Notes: generated by a model from the sequence alone, not told the origin. A DNA stretch of 64,000 nt from Paenibacillus lupini (GCF_011761355.1 NZ_JAASRW010000002.1:620001-684000); one strand, 5' to 3'. Positions 34,665 through 44,631 are shown, numbered from the stretch's first letter. Numbers and translations: made by a program.

Positions 34665-35063
34665 TTATTTCCTTGGATTATAATAAATCGTTCGGCCGTT
34701 AAACATCGTTAACTCGGCTTGAAGCTGTTTAGCTAAATATTTGCACAGCTCATTGGCCTTCGCCTTGTCGCCATGGGTTGAACCGTCCGGCAGCACGACT
34801 TGAACCGATGAAGGATCATCCGTCCCATTACCAAAGATGATGTATTTGTACCCTGGATTCGTACCTTGCAAGTAGAACCATCGGTCATCCTGCTTGGACT
34901 CGATCGTATACGGAAAGGCAGAAGCTGCGTAATCCCAATCGAGCTGGGTTCCTGTTAAGGCGGTTTGATCACGGTAATGAAGGAGCTTTTCCTTCAGTTC
35001 TTCTAGTGATAGTTCACTTACGGCAGACCCTTGAACAAGCTTAATCACTGCGCTTTGACTCAT
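34665..35063 (-). CDS. DUF1885-like small protein
   Basis: About 132 residues (MSQSAVIKLVQGSAVSELSL ... DWDYAASAFPYTIE ... NGRTIYYNP). It looks like the DUF1885 family of Bacillales, which has no assigned function. The start at 35063 is preferred for GGGGGTGGG upstream; an ATG five codons earlier lacks a site. Monocistronic. Confidence 0.65.
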   Translation of the reverse strand: MSQSAVIKLVQGSAVSELSLEELKEKLLHYRDQTALTGTQLDWDYAASAFPYTIESKQDDRWFYLQGTNPGYKYIIFGNGTDDPSSVQVVLPDGSTHGDKAKANELCKYLAKQLQAELTMFNGRTIYYNPRK

Positions 35064-35133
35064 TCGTCCCACCCCCATCTCATCATAGCATGTTGATCAG
35101 AATGTTTACAATAAGTGGAATAGGCAGGTATAT

Positions 35134-35175
35134 AAAAAGCCGGCTGCATGCCCCTTAAGAGGGAATGCAGCCGAC
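35134..35175 (-). terminator. Terminator of speA
   Basis: GCCGGCTGCAT / ATGCAGCCGAC stem with T-rich tail on the minus strand. Confidence 0.82.
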
Positions 35176-35184
35176 TGTATTTCG

Positions 35185-36654
35185 TTAGAATATCGCATTT
35201 TCCTCGACAATTACTTTAACAAACTGAATGCTGCGGTCTTCCGGCCCTTTAACAGGGAGGCCAACCTCAACATGATCCACGATATAGTCGATGTTTTTCT
35301 GCGAGATGACTTCACCCGGCAGCAGAATTGGAATACCCGGCGGGTACACATAGATAAATTCTGCGATAATCCGGCCAGCAGATTCCTTGAAAGGAACAAC
35401 TTCGGTCTCGCCATAGAAGGCATCGCGAGGTGTTAAGGAGAGCTGTGGAATTTCCGGAATTTTAACTACCAGCTCGCGGGCTTCAGCCCCTTCATGGAAG
35501 GCTTCGGATAGACCACGAAGCGAGATAAGTAGTTTTTCAATGGAATCGGACGTATCTCCTGGCGTAACTAGGCAAAGAATGTTATACATGTCACTCATCT
35601 CGATCTCTACATTGTAGTGATCACGGAGCCAGTTCTCTACTTCGTAACCCGTAACACCTAAATGACGAACGTGAATCGTTACCTTGGTTGGGTCATAGTC
35701 ATAGGTTGCTTCATCGCCAAGAATATCTTCTCCGAAGCATTCCAGACCCGGAATCTTATTGATTTGCTCACGTGCATATTGGGCAAGTCCAATTGCGCGT
35801 TCTGCAATTTCATGTCCGTTAATCGCCAGGTTGCGGCGGGAAGTATCCAGCGATGCAAGCAGAATATACGAGGTTGACGTAGTAGTCAACATACTAAGAA
35901 TCGTTTGGATTCGGAACGGATTAATGCGGCCTTTGCGTACGTTAAGAACCGAGCTTTGCGTCATCGATCCACCTAGCTTATGTACGCTTGTTGCTGCCAT
36001 ATCGGCGCCAGCCTGCATAGCTGACATCGGCAGTTTTTCATGGAAATGGATAAGTACGCCATGAGCTTCATCAACTAGAACAGGAATATCGTAGCTGTGT
36101 ACAAGATCTACAATCTCCTTCAGGTTTGCGCAGATGCCAAAGTATGTTGGGTTAATGACAAGAACAGCTTTTGCATCCGGATGACGGTCGAGTGCACGTT
36201 TAACCGAACGAGTTGTAATGCCATGATCGATCCCTAGATTCGAATCGCGTGCAGGCGAGATGAATACAGGACGTGCGCCTGCGAAAATAATCGCAGCCAT
36301 GACTGATTTGTGCACATTGCGCGGTACGATAATTTTATCGCCTGGCGAGCAGACCGTAAGAATCATCGTAATAATCGCGCCGCTTGTGCCTTGAACGGAG
36401 AAGTAGGTGTAGTCGGCGCCAAAGGCATCGGCTGCAAGTTTTTGCGCTTCTTCAATAACGCCGGTTGGCTGATGCAAGTCATCAAGCGGAGCAATATTTA
36501 TAAGATCGATCGACAAGGCGTTGTCGCCGATAAATTCGCGAAACTCAGTATCGCTGCCGAGACCCTTCTTATGCCCCGGAATATGAAATTGTACCGGATC
36601 GTTCTCCGCATGGCGGCGGAGTGCGCTGAAGAGCGGGGTTTTGTTATGATCCAT
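35185..36654 (-). CDS. speA: Arginine decarboxylase (Orn/Lys/Arg decarboxylase family)
   Basis: About 489 residues, aligning along its length with Bacillus subtilis SpeA: FHIPGHKKG, FGADYTYFSVQGTSGAI, PRNVHKSVM, VDEAHGVLIHFHE, and the pyridoxal-phosphate lysine in TSVHKLGGSMTQ. It converts arginine to agmatine, the first step of the agmatine route to putrescine. The longer frame adds 28 residues; I set the start at 36654 because the family begins at DHNKTPLFSALRRHA and AGGGA lies 8 bases upstream. Single gene with its own terminator. Confidence 0.93.
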   Translation of the reverse strand: MDHNKTPLFSALRRHAENDPVQFHIPGHKKGLGSDTEFREFIGDNALSIDLINIAPLDDLHQPTGVIEEAQKLAADAFGADYTYFSVQGTSGAIITMILTVCSPGDKIIVPRNVHKSVMAAIIFAGARPVFISPARDSNLGIDHGITTRSVKRALDRHPDAKAVLVINPTYFGICANLKEIVDLVHSYDIPVLVDEAHGVLIHFHEKLPMSAMQAGADMAATSVHKLGGSMTQSSVLNVRKGRINPFRIQTILSMLTTTSTSYILLASLDTSRRNLAINGHEIAERAIGLAQYAREQINKIPGLECFGEDILGDEATYDYDPTKVTIHVRHLGVTGYEVENWLRDHYNVEIEMSDMYNILCLVTPGDTSDSIEKLLISLRGLSEAFHEGAEARELVVKIPEIPQLSLTPRDAFYGETEVVPFKESAGRIIAEFIYVYPPGIPILLPGEVISQKNIDYIVDHVEVGLPVKGPEDRSIQFVKVIVEENAIF

Positions 36655-36852
36655 CGCTTTAGTCCCTGCCTTTCGAATATCTTCTAATGTCTTTTGTACA
36701 AACAAAGTTGAGTATAGCAAAAACAAGTCGGAATGCAAGTAACAATTTTATCAGGAGCTATGCATTCTGGAGCTGGAACCGGAATGTTCTCCATTTGTTC
36801 ATAACAATGCGCTGACTTGATATGTTACGATTATGAATGGGGTGAAAACATA

Positions 36853-38037
36853 ATGCGAGATAAACGACTACTCATAGTAATGGCAATTCTAATGACCACC
36901 TTCATCGGGTTTGGGATTATTATTCCTGTTATGCCTGAAATGATTAAAGCAGTTAACCCGGGTAATGCGGAAAAACATACGGGCTACATGCTCGCCTTGT
37001 ATTCTGCGGTATCCTTCATACTCTCTCCTTATTGGGGAGGCTTATCCGATAAGATTGGCAGAAGGCCGATTATAATTACAGGGGTTACAGGTTTTGCGAT
37101 CAGTTTCCTTCTGTTTGGCTTATCGTCAGACAATCTTACGATGATGTACTTATCACGAATATTAGGCGGACTGTTCTCAGGCGCTGTAACATCCGTCATT
37201 GTTGCTTACGTAGCCGACATTACACCGCCAGACCAGCGTACAAAAGGAATGGGACTTGTCGGCATGTCGATCGGGTTTGGCTTTACGATTGGGCCGGGCG
37301 TTGGCGGACTGCTCAGCCAAGTTACGCTGGAGACACCATTTTATGCTGCATCTGTGATGGCATTAATCACATTAATTCTTGCTTTCGTGAAGCTGAAGGA
37401 ATCGCTGCCGCCAGAGAAGAGAAGAGCAGCAAGCGAGAAGCAGCCTTCCCGTTGGTCTGCTTTTACCGGGCCGCTTAAATACTTGTATGTATTGGCCTTC
37501 TTCGTTACCTTCACGCTGGCTGGTATGGAAGCAACGCTGCAGTTCTTTGGTATTCAGCGCTTTGACGTCACACCACTGCAGGTAGGTATTCTGTTCTTCG
37601 TCTGCGGCTTTGTTGGTGCTCTTGTGCAAGGTGGTGTTGTTCGCCGCCGGATCAAGAAAGGACAGGAGCCGCAATATATTGCAGCTGGACTTATCATTTC
37701 GGCAGTCGGATTCTTCCTGCTGCTGGCCGCTCATTCCTTATGGTGGGCTACGCTGTCGCTTGCGGTATTTGGCATCGGCAACTCCTTGATTCGTCCTTGT
37801 GTTACATCCTTGATTACACAGAAGACGCAGGTTGGACAAGGCGTTGCATCGGGTCTTAGCTCCTCAATGGACAGCTTGGGTCGGATTCTTGGGCCGCTTA
37901 TTGGTTCGTTCTTGTTTACGATGGATTTGCGTCTGCCCTATGTATCGGGCGGGATCTTATGCCTCGCAGCTCTGCTGCTGCTTCTGCAATTCCGGAAAAT
38001 GGACAGTACAAGCACGGTAACTGCTGTTCAGGAATAG
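36853..38037 (+). CDS. MFS transporter, TetA-like drug:H+ antiporter family
   Basis: 394 residues with 12 predicted helices. MFS motif A appears as GGLSDKIGRRPI and motif C-like GFTIGPGVGG follows, both marks of proton-driven drug exporters. The start at 36853 has GGGGTG 8 bases upstream. The true substrate is unknown. It stands alone, with a terminator after it. Confidence 0.9.
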   Translation: MRDKRLLIVMAILMTTFIGFGIIIPVMPEMIKAVNPGNAEKHTGYMLALYSAVSFILSPYWGGLSDKIGRRPIIITGVTGFAISFLLFGLSSDNLTMMYLSRILGGLFSGAVTSVIVAYVADITPPDQRTKGMGLVGMSIGFGFTIGPGVGGLLSQVTLETPFYAASVMALITLILAFVKLKESLPPEKRRAASEKQPSRWSAFTGPLKYLYVLAFFVTFTLAGMEATLQFFGIQRFDVTPLQVGILFFVCGFVGALVQGGVVRRRIKKGQEPQYIAAGLIISAVGFFLLLAAHSLWWATLSLAVFGIGNSLIRPCVTSLITQKTQVGQGVASGLSSSMDSLGRILGPLIGSFLFTMDLRLPYVSGGILCLAALLLLLQFRKMDSTSTVTAVQE

Positions 38038-38049
38038 CTTTTAATTTAA

Positions 38050-38092
38050 AGCCGGTTTCTCATCATTTGATGAGGAGCCGGCTTTTTTTGAT
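38050..38092 (+). terminator. Terminator after the MFS gene
   Basis: AAAGCCGG..CTCATCA / TGATGAG..CCGGCTTT stem followed by TTTTT. Confidence 0.85.
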
Positions 38093-38161
38093 TTTTCCAG
38101 AGAATGGCTTGTCTGGAAGCCGCATATAAATGAGGTAGGGTAAAAAGAGGTGAATGGAAGT

Positions 38162-38776
38162 ATGGGAATGTTGTCTTGGCGCAAATGGGCAGCAATTATT
38201 TTGGGAAGTCTGCTTATTTCGGCCGGAATCAATTTTTTTCTAATGCCATTAATGATATTGGATGGGGGCCTCATTGGAATTGCCCTTATCGTAAATTATC
38301 TATTTCATGTTCAAGTTGGGTTAACGATGCTAATTTGCAGCATTCCAATCTTCGCTCTGGCGTGGTTTCAAAGCCGAAGTATGATCTACCAGAGTATTAA
38401 CGGCTTGCTGTTGTCCAGTTATGTCATCGACCTGCTAAGCCCGTATCGATTTTATTTTCTCTATTATATTGAATGGACCCCATTTACTCGCGCTGTGATT
38501 GGCGGGTTTTGCATTGGGACAGGCATCGGCATTATGCTTCGCAACGGCAGCACAACAGGCGGGACGGATTTGCTTGCGCATTACCTTTCCCGTTACATTC
38601 CTCTTAATGTAGGCGTGATTATTTTTCTGACGGATTTTCTGATTATCGGTACAGGAGCTTTTTTGCTGCCTGAAAATACGTTCTTACTATCCTTAATTAC
38701 AGTGGCGGCGGGGGGAGTAGCAACCAGCTTATGTACCTGGAACCTGCCGCATAACCATCACTTTAGACAGGAATAA
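38162..38776 (+). CDS. YitT/DUF161 family membrane protein, short form
   Basis: 204 residues with five or six helices and the YitT signature (AGINFFLMPLMILDGGLIGIALI; GTGIGIMLRNGSTTGGTDLLA). Full-length YitT proteins (~280 aa) carry a C-terminal DUF2179 cytosolic domain, which is absent here. Function of the family is unknown; a transport role is only suspected. The start at 38162 has AAAGAGGTG 9 bases upstream. Confidence 0.88.
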   Translation: MGMLSWRKWAAIILGSLLISAGINFFLMPLMILDGGLIGIALIVNYLFHVQVGLTMLICSIPIFALAWFQSRSMIYQSINGLLLSSYVIDLLSPYRFYFLYYIEWTPFTRAVIGGFCIGTGIGIMLRNGSTTGGTDLLAHYLSRYIPLNVGVIIFLTDFLIIGTGAFLLPENTFLLSLITVAAGGVATSLCTWNLPHNHHFRQE

Positions 38777-38806
38777 AGCCGGAGGCACACGCCTTCGGCT
38801 TTGTCT
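38775..38806. terminator. Terminator between YitT and tetR genes
   Basis: AAAGCCGGAGGC-ACAC-GCCTTCGGCTTT. Confidence 0.8.
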
Positions 38807-38826
38807 TGTTTTCTGGTTTCCGGTAC

Positions 38827-39486
38827 TTAAGGAGCCAAGCCCTTCATAATAAAGGCTATCGTCGCTTCCCGTTCCTGTTCGTCATTCCAACTGCTTAAGT
38901 CACGTTTTCCGTATAAAGTACGTATAGCGGCGTAGCCAATTAAGGAAGAGACAGTCAAGCGAATGATGGTATATGGTGACCAGTCCACTAATGTACCGTC
39001 CTCCTGGAACCGACGGATGTTAGGGGTGATTTTCTCAAATACCTTAGCAAGAACAAGTTTCTCGAATTGCTCCTGCAATTCAGGGTGAAACGGAATTTCC
39101 TGAATAAAGATCTTAAGCACGTGCATGTGCTTCTCCAGGAATGCTAGCCTATTCTCGAGAATCGCACGAAGCATCTGGTCATAGCTGTCGTATTTGCTAT
39201 CCAGTACTTTATAAAATTCCCGCATAACAAAAGGTGCGACAAGCTTTGCCATTACAGGTGCTACGATGGATACAAGCAGATCTTTTTTTGTTTTGTAATG
39301 ACGGAATATCGTTCCTTCCGCTACTCCAGCGCGTTGTGCAATCTCATTGGTGGAAGACGCGGCATAACCTTTCTCTGCGAAAATCTCGGAAGCTGCTCTA
39401 ACGATCCTAAGCTGCTTCTCTGTCATCGTCTTCTCATCCCCGAGCTTGCCCAGCTCTTCCAGCCATTCTTCAATCGGCTCGCTCAT
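38827..39486 (-). CDS. TetR/AcrR family transcriptional regulator
   Basis: 219 residues. N-terminal helix-turn-helix (ASSTNEIAQRAGVAEGTIFRHYKTK) and a C-terminal ligand domain. The third gene of the leftward operon after the ABC ATPase and permease, so it probably represses its own operon; two palindromes flanking the operon promoter (41348-41361, 41395-41410) are the candidate operators. The start at 39486 has AAAGGGAG 7 bases upstream. Confidence 0.92.
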   Translation of the reverse strand: MSEPIEEWLEELGKLGDEKTMTEKQLRIVRAASEIFAEKGYAASSTNEIAQRAGVAEGTIFRHYKTKKDLLVSIVAPVMAKLVAPFVMREFYKVLDSKYDSYDQMLRAILENRLAFLEKHMHVLKIFIQEIPFHPELQEQFEKLVLAKVFEKITPNIRRFQEDGTLVDWSPYTIIRLTVSSLIGYAAIRTLYGKRDLSSWNDEQEREATIAFIMKGLAP

Positions 39487-39548
39487 GCTGACACTCCCTT
39501 TATTCATTCCTGTCCATTCCTTCTATTATAGCAGAACTTAAAACCAGC

Positions 39549-40568
39549 CTACATGCGGCGATGCTTCTTCAGCGCAACGACGTTCAGGAGCGCGAAGATT
39601 ATAGATAAGCCTGCCAGTACATAAATATCGAGCTGGATATCGCCAATGCCTTCTCCTCTGATCATGATGCCGCGCATCGCATCTGCTCCATAATAGAGCG
39701 GCATGATGTAACTGAGTTTTTGCAGAACCGGATTCATCGCATCCAGATTAAATAATCCGGAGAAGAAGGCCTGAGGTACGATAATGATCGGAATGAATTG
39801 AATGATTTGGAATTCGCTGCTTGCAAACGAAGAGAGCAAAGTGCCTAGGGTCAATGCCGTCAGCGATAGTAATAGATTAATGAGCAGCATATTCACGATA
39901 TTTCCGGACATTGACATGCCCAGCACCTGTACGGAATACCAGGCAATTAAGGAAGCTTGGATCAAGGTGAAGATACCAAAGCCGGCTAGGTATCCAAGGA
40001 CGATCTCAGATCGCCGAATGGGAGTAGCCAGCAGCCTTTCCAACGTGCCGCTCGTACGTTCTCGCAGGAAGGAAACACCTGCAAGCAGGAACACGAAGAA
40101 GAAGGAGAAGAAGCCGATCAATACAGGACCAAAGGAGTCAAAGGAGGCCATATCTGGTCCACCGTACAAATAATGAACGGTTGGAGCGAGGTCTTGTGCG
40201 CCGCTTTGCAGAGCTTTCTGTAGAACTAGCTGAGTACTGCGGCTGACCGAAGGATCGCTTCCTTCTAGTGTAATATCAGGCTTGCCGTCTACGATCTGAA
40301 TAATAGCGTCCAGATCGCCATCATGAAGAGCTTTATCTGCTGCATCAAAGGAGTCAAAGAGTGTAATGCTTGCTTGCTGCTCCTCCAGCTTCTCGGAAAG
40401 AGCGGCAGTAGGACCGACCAGGCCGATTTCCGGAGAGACGGTATTACCGTCAAAGACAAGCTTTGTCAGACTCAAAATGAGCAGTGGAGCAAGGAATAAT
40501 AAGGCAAGCGTCCGCTTGTCGCGTAGAAACTGGCGTGTAATTCGAACAACTAGAGCACGTATTCTCAT
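39549..40568 (-). CDS. ABC-2 type transporter permease
   Basis: 339 residues. One N-terminal helix, a ~130-residue external domain and a C-terminal group of five or six helices with the ABC2 core motif FLRERTSGTLERLLATPI. Works with the upstream ATPase, probably in export of drugs or lipids. Its ATG overlaps the ATPase stop by 4 bases. Confidence 0.92.
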   Translation of the reverse strand: MRIRALVVRITRQFLRDKRTLALLFLAPLLILSLTKLVFDGNTVSPEIGLVGPTAALSEKLEEQQASITLFDSFDAADKALHDGDLDAIIQIVDGKPDITLEGSDPSVSRSTQLVLQKALQSGAQDLAPTVHYLYGGPDMASFDSFGPVLIGFFSFFFVFLLAGVSFLRERTSGTLERLLATPIRRSEIVLGYLAGFGIFTLIQASLIAWYSVQVLGMSMSGNIVNMLLINLLLSLTALTLGTLLSSFASSEFQIIQFIPIIIVPQAFFSGLFNLDAMNPVLQKLSYIMPLYYGADAMRGIMIRGEGIGDIQLDIYVLAGLSIIFALLNVVALKKHRRM

Positions 40569-41320
40569 GAATGCTCACTCCTTTCGCTGCCAAGCGAGAT
40601 AAAGGCTTCTTCAATCGTATGGACGCCAGCCTGCACCATGATCGCTACAGGAGTGTCAACGGCGATCAGCTTTCCGTCCCGAATGAGGCCAAGCCGATCA
40701 CATTTCTCCGCTTCGTCCATGACGTGGGTTGTCACGATAATCGTAACTCCTTTTTCCGTCAGAGTCCTCAGCTCGTTCCAGATCGTTTTCCGAAGCACGG
40801 GATCAATACCTACGGTTGGTTCATCCAGAACGAGCAGCTGCGGCTCATGCAGCAGGGCAATGGCCAGTGACAGTCTGCGTTTCATCCCACCGGAATAAGC
40901 GCTCGTCTGTTTATCCAGATGGTCGGTCAGATTGACCAGTGATGCGGCAGATTGCATGCGGTCAGCAAGAACTTTTCCCTTAAGTCCATAGAGAGAGCCG
41001 TAGAATGCCATGTTTTCCTTGCCGGTTAACTCCTGATATAAGGCGTCGGATTGCGCCATATAACCAAAGGTTTGCAGCATTTTCAGCTGTGGCATAGGTT
41101 CACCGAATAATTGAATGTTGCCGGCATCTGCCCGGTCAATGCCGGTTATAAGTTTAATAAGGGTTGTTTTACCCGATCCAGATGGTCCGAGCAGTCCGAA
41201 TAACTCCCCCCGTGGTACCGTGAGCGAAATATCGTCAAGAACCGTCCGATCGCCAAATCGTCTTACAATGTGTTGAGCGATAATAGCAGAATCTGCAGAT
41301 GTTTCGGTAGCCTTTGTCAT
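40565..41320 (-). CDS. ABC transporter ATP-binding protein (drug-export type)
   Basis: 251 residues. Walker A GPSGSGKTT, signature YSGGMKRRLSLAIALLH, Walker B LLVLDEPTVGIDP, H-loop VTTHVMDE. DrrA/CcmA-like ATPase that pairs with the downstream ABC-2 permease. AAGGGGTG precedes the ATG, and the promoter lies 46-74 bases upstream. Confidence 0.95.
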   Translation of the reverse strand: MTKATETSADSAIIAQHIVRRFGDRTVLDDISLTVPRGELFGLLGPSGSGKTTLIKLITGIDRADAGNIQLFGEPMPQLKMLQTFGYMAQSDALYQELTGKENMAFYGSLYGLKGKVLADRMQSAASLVNLTDHLDKQTSAYSGGMKRRLSLAIALLHEPQLLVLDEPTVGIDPVLRKTIWNELRTLTEKGVTIIVTTHVMDEAEKCDRLGLIRDGKLIAVDTPVAIMVQAGVHTIEEAFISLGSERSEHS

Positions 41321-41347
41321 GGTTCACACCCCTTGTTATTCATAATG

Positions 41348-41361
41348 AGTGAATACTCACT
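41348..41361. promoter_or_regulatory. Putative TetR operator 1
   Basis: AGTGAATACTCACT, arms AGTGA/TCACT; overlaps the expected transcription start of the ABC operon. Confidence 0.65.
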
Positions 41362-41365
41362 TTTT

Positions 41366-41394
41366 AGTATAGATATGCTATTCGAAGTTGTAAA
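41366..41394 (-). promoter_or_regulatory. Sigma-A promoter of the ABC-TetR operon
   Basis: On the minus strand TTTACA (41389-41394), a 17-base spacer and TATACT (41366-41371), near consensus. Confidence 0.82.
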
Positions 41395-41410
41395 GTGAGT
41401 ACTTACTCAC
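41395..41410. promoter_or_regulatory. Putative TetR operator 2
   Basis: GTGAGTA-CT-TACTCAC, perfect 7-bp arms, abutting the upstream edge of the -35 box. It shares GTGA..TCAC with operator 1. Confidence 0.7.
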
Positions 41411-41564
41411 AAAAGATACTGGACTTAAGTCGTAGAGGCCCTCCGACCAGGGGCGAGAGTAAAGTACCGTCTCCAGACGTTTTTACATTATTTTCAATGC
41501 AGGTATGCTTAGAACTGTCAAATACACAAAAGAGAATTCCGAATAGGGAGAAGGAGTAGTTGTA

Positions 41565-44500
41565 ATGAATAAGTTAACCGAATGGTCGTTCCGCAACAGG
41601 GCGGCCGTCATCCTGATCGTCGTGATGGCTTTGGTGATGGGAGTTGTCAGCTATTTGAAGCTGCCAATGGAGTTCCTGCCGGAAGCTGATAATCCGCAGG
41701 TCATGGTGACGGTAATTGGACCTGGCATGGACGCCAAGTCGATGGAACAGCTAGTAACCAACCCGCTGGAAGAAGCAGTAGGGTTCACGAAGGGCAAGAC
41801 CGATATGTTCTCGACTTCGGGTAATGGTTATGCACAAGTAAATTTGAATTTTGATTCGAATACAAACATGAAGGAAGCGAAGGCGGAAGTAGAGAGGACT
41901 GTTGATCAGATCCAGCTGCCACAAGGCGTTATGAAGCCTTTCGTTATCCAATACAATACATCGATGATTCCGATCTCCTGGATTACCCTCACATTCGAGG
42001 ATGGACTGAGTGAGCAAGAGAAAGACGCGAAGCTTAAGGAGATTACAACTGAACTGCAAAAAGCGGAAGGTGCAGGTGAAATTAGCGTCAGCGGTAAATC
42101 TACACCGGCTGTGCATGTGACTCCGCTTACGGATAAGCTCGAAGAGAAGGGTATTCCTGTTCAAACCCTTCTTAGTGTCCTGCAAGGAAGAGGAGTGTCC
42201 TCATCCATTGGTGAACGTGCCATTGACGGCGCATCCGGCAACATCAATGTCTATGATCAAGTAACGAGTATAGATACTTTGCGCAAATTGCCTATCGCGC
42301 CAGGGGTTAAGCTTGAAGATGTAGCTGCTGTTGAGCAAGCGAAGGAACAAGAAAGCATCGGCCGAATGAACGGTAAAGATGCCATTATGTTTACAATTTC
42401 AAAGACAGCTAATGCGAATGCCGTTACGGCAGGTAAAAATATCGAGAAGACGGTAGAGCGGTTAAGTAAGGATGTAGCTGGTGCTGAGATCTCGGTACTG
42501 ATGAGTACGTCTGATACGGTCGTACATTCGGTTGACAGCATGCTGCGTGAAGTTCTGCTCGGCGCGTTGTTCGCTACCATTATCATTCTGATCTTCATGC
42601 GTAATTGGAGAGCGACGCTGGTTACGATTGTATCGATCCCGTTATCGTTAGGTATTACGTTGTATTTGCTGGACCTGTCAGGGGTTACGCTTAATATCAT
42701 TACACTTGGCGGTGTTGCAGTAGCAGTCGGCCGACTGGTCGATGACAGTATAGTCGTAATCGAGAATGTCTACCGAAGACTGCAGAAAGAGCCATTCTCC
42801 AAAACCGTTATTATTGATGCGACTAAAGAAGTAGCAACGGCGATTACATCATCCACTCTTGTTACTGTGGCCGTATTCCTGCCGATGGGTCTGCTGCGCG
42901 GCTCGCTGCAAGCTTTCCTCCTGCCATTCGCACTGACTGTGGCATACTCGCTGCTTGCTTCGCTGCTTGTTGCTTTGACAGTTGTGCCGCTGCTTAGCGC
43001 GTTCTTGCTTCGCGGTACCAAAGAAAAACCGCATAAAGGCTCGAGCAAATTTGCTTCGTTCATTCGTTGGAATTTGCAGCATAAATGGATTACGTTAGTT
43101 GTTGCTCTTCTATTGTTTGTAGGATCAATCAGTGCTTATGTGATGATGCCTAAAGGTGCGCTTGATTCCTCCAGTGCTGAGAATGTCAATGTATCCTTGC
43201 AATACCCAAGTGATACTCCGTCTGATCAAGTAGAGCAGGGCGGTACAAAGCTGGAAACCTTCCTGAAGGATAACAAAAGTGTTGAATGGGTTATCATGCA
43301 GCTAGGCAACAGCGCGGATAACGCCAAGTACGGTGCTGTTTCTTCTCCAACACTCGTTACTTACACGATTGATTTGAAAGACGGCGTTGATGCCGAGAAA
43401 TTTATGGATGAAGTGAAAACGCAAAAAAGTAATTTCGGTGATGCAGAGCTTATCATTAATGCAGCTGACCTTATGATGGGCGGCGGTTCATCACAAATCT
43501 TTATCGATGTTACAGGCGATGATCCAGAGAAGCTTACACAAGCTGCGGATCAGCTGATCGCTAATATTAAACCAATCAAGGACGTTCTGAAAGTACAAAG
43601 CAATCAGGAAGAGAAGAAACCGGTCTATACCTTCCAGGTTAATCCGGAGCAGGCGAAAGGCCAAGAAGTTGCTATGCAGCTGCAAAGTATGCTGAATCCT
43701 GTGCCGCTTGGCAGTATTCAAGTAGAAGGCCGCGAAACGTCCGTCGTTATGCAGCCAGTCATTAATCCGGACACGGAAGAGGAGCTTAACAAGTTAACAA
43801 TTGCTACAGCTTCCGGTATTGTTCCGATTACGAATGTAGCTAAGCTTGTGAAATCAGAAGAACCAAGCTTGTACTATCACAAAGAAGGTAAAATGTATGT
43901 TCGGGTTACAGCCGATGCTGAACCTAGCCAGCTGTCTGTTGTAGGCAAGGAAATTCAGAAAGCGGCAGATAAGCTGGAGCTTCCAGAAGGTGTAACGCTT
44001 AAGGTTGGCGGTGCATCTGCAGATCAATCAAGTGACTTTGCAGACATCGGCATGACAGCGCTAATCTCTATCGGTCTTGTTTACTTGATCATGGTGCTTA
44101 CCTTCAAGACGCTTCGTGCACCACTTGCGATCCTCTTCTCGCTGCCCCTGGCTGCGATTGGAGCTGTAATTGGACTCCTGATCTCCGGGGTAACACCAGA
44201 CTTTACTGCAATGTTTGGCGCTCTCATGCTAATCGGTATTGTTGTCACGAATGCAATTGTGTTAATTGACCGAGTGAAGCAAAATGAAGAGACGATGACG
44301 ATCCGCGATGCCTTAGTCGAAGCAGCCACAACACGGATGCGCCCAATCGTAATGACGGCTGTCGCAACCATTTGCGCAATGCTTCCACTCGTCTTTGGTT
44401 CAAGCGAATCGGGCAGTATCGTATCACAAAGCCTTGCAATTGTTGTTATCGGTGGTCTCGCGGCTGCAACGCTGCTTACCCTGATCGTTGTACCATGTAT

Positions 44501-44591
44501 GTATGAGTTGATGTTCTTCCGTACTTCGCGCAAGCAGCGCCGTGCGGGCGCTCAATCTGCGCAAGGTGTAACAGCTGTGCAAGTGCAATAA
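41565..44591 (+). CDS. RND family efflux permease (AcrB/SwrC-like)
   Basis: 1008 residues, close to the usual ~1040 of the family. The 12-helix, two-large-loop layout is clear: helix 1 AVILIVVMALVMGVVSY, the PLEEAV motif, and the proton-relay pair in GRLVDDSIVVIENVY in helix 4. It exports hydrophobic or amphiphilic compounds using proton motive force; in Bacillus the homologue SwrC aids surfactin tolerance. No membrane fusion partner gene is adjacent. GGAGAAGGAG precedes the ATG. Its 5' region faces the divergent TetR-regulated promoter, so joint control is possible. Confidence 0.93.
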   Translation: MNKLTEWSFRNRAAVILIVVMALVMGVVSYLKLPMEFLPEADNPQVMVTVIGPGMDAKSMEQLVTNPLEEAVGFTKGKTDMFSTSGNGYAQVNLNFDSNTNMKEAKAEVERTVDQIQLPQGVMKPFVIQYNTSMIPISWITLTFEDGLSEQEKDAKLKEITTELQKAEGAGEISVSGKSTPAVHVTPLTDKLEEKGIPVQTLLSVLQGRGVSSSIGERAIDGASGNINVYDQVTSIDTLRKLPIAPGVKLEDVAAVEQAKEQESIGRMNGKDAIMFTISKTANANAVTAGKNIEKTVERLSKDVAGAEISVLMSTSDTVVHSVDSMLREVLLGALFATIIILIFMRNWRATLVTIVSIPLSLGITLYLLDLSGVTLNIITLGGVAVAVGRLVDDSIVVIENVYRRLQKEPFSKTVIIDATKEVATAITSSTLVTVAVFLPMGLLRGSLQAFLLPFALTVAYSLLASLLVALTVVPLLSAFLLRGTKEKPHKGSSKFASFIRWNLQHKWITLVVALLLFVGSISAYVMMPKGALDSSSAENVNVSLQYPSDTPSDQVEQGGTKLETFLKDNKSVEWVIMQLGNSADNAKYGAVSSPTLVTYTIDLKDGVDAEKFMDEVKTQKSNFGDAELIINAADLMMGGGSSQIFIDVTGDDPEKLTQAADQLIANIKPIKDVLKVQSNQEEKKPVYTFQVNPEQAKGQEVAMQLQSMLNPVPLGSIQVEGRETSVVMQPVINPDTEEELNKLTIATASGIVPITNVAKLVKSEEPSLYYHKEGKMYVRVTADAEPSQLSVVGKEIQKAADKLELPEGVTLKVGGASADQSSDFADIGMTALISIGLVYLIMVLTFKTLRAPLAILFSLPLAAIGAVIGLLISGVTPDFTAMFGALMLIGIVVTNAIVLIDRVKQNEETMTIRDALVEAATTRMRPIVMTAVATICAMLPLVFGSSESGSIVSQSLAIVVIGGLAAATLLTLIVVPCMYELMFFRTSRKQRRAGAQSAQGVTAVQVQ

Positions 44592-44596
44592 AAAGA

Positions 44597-44629
44597 AAAA
44601 ATCCGATTCCCACATGGGAAGCGGATTTT
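44597..44629. terminator. Bidirectional terminator between RND and DUF1054 genes
   Basis: AAAATCCGATTCCCA / TGGGAAGCGGATTTT. Confidence 0.85.
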
Positions 44630-44631
44630 GC

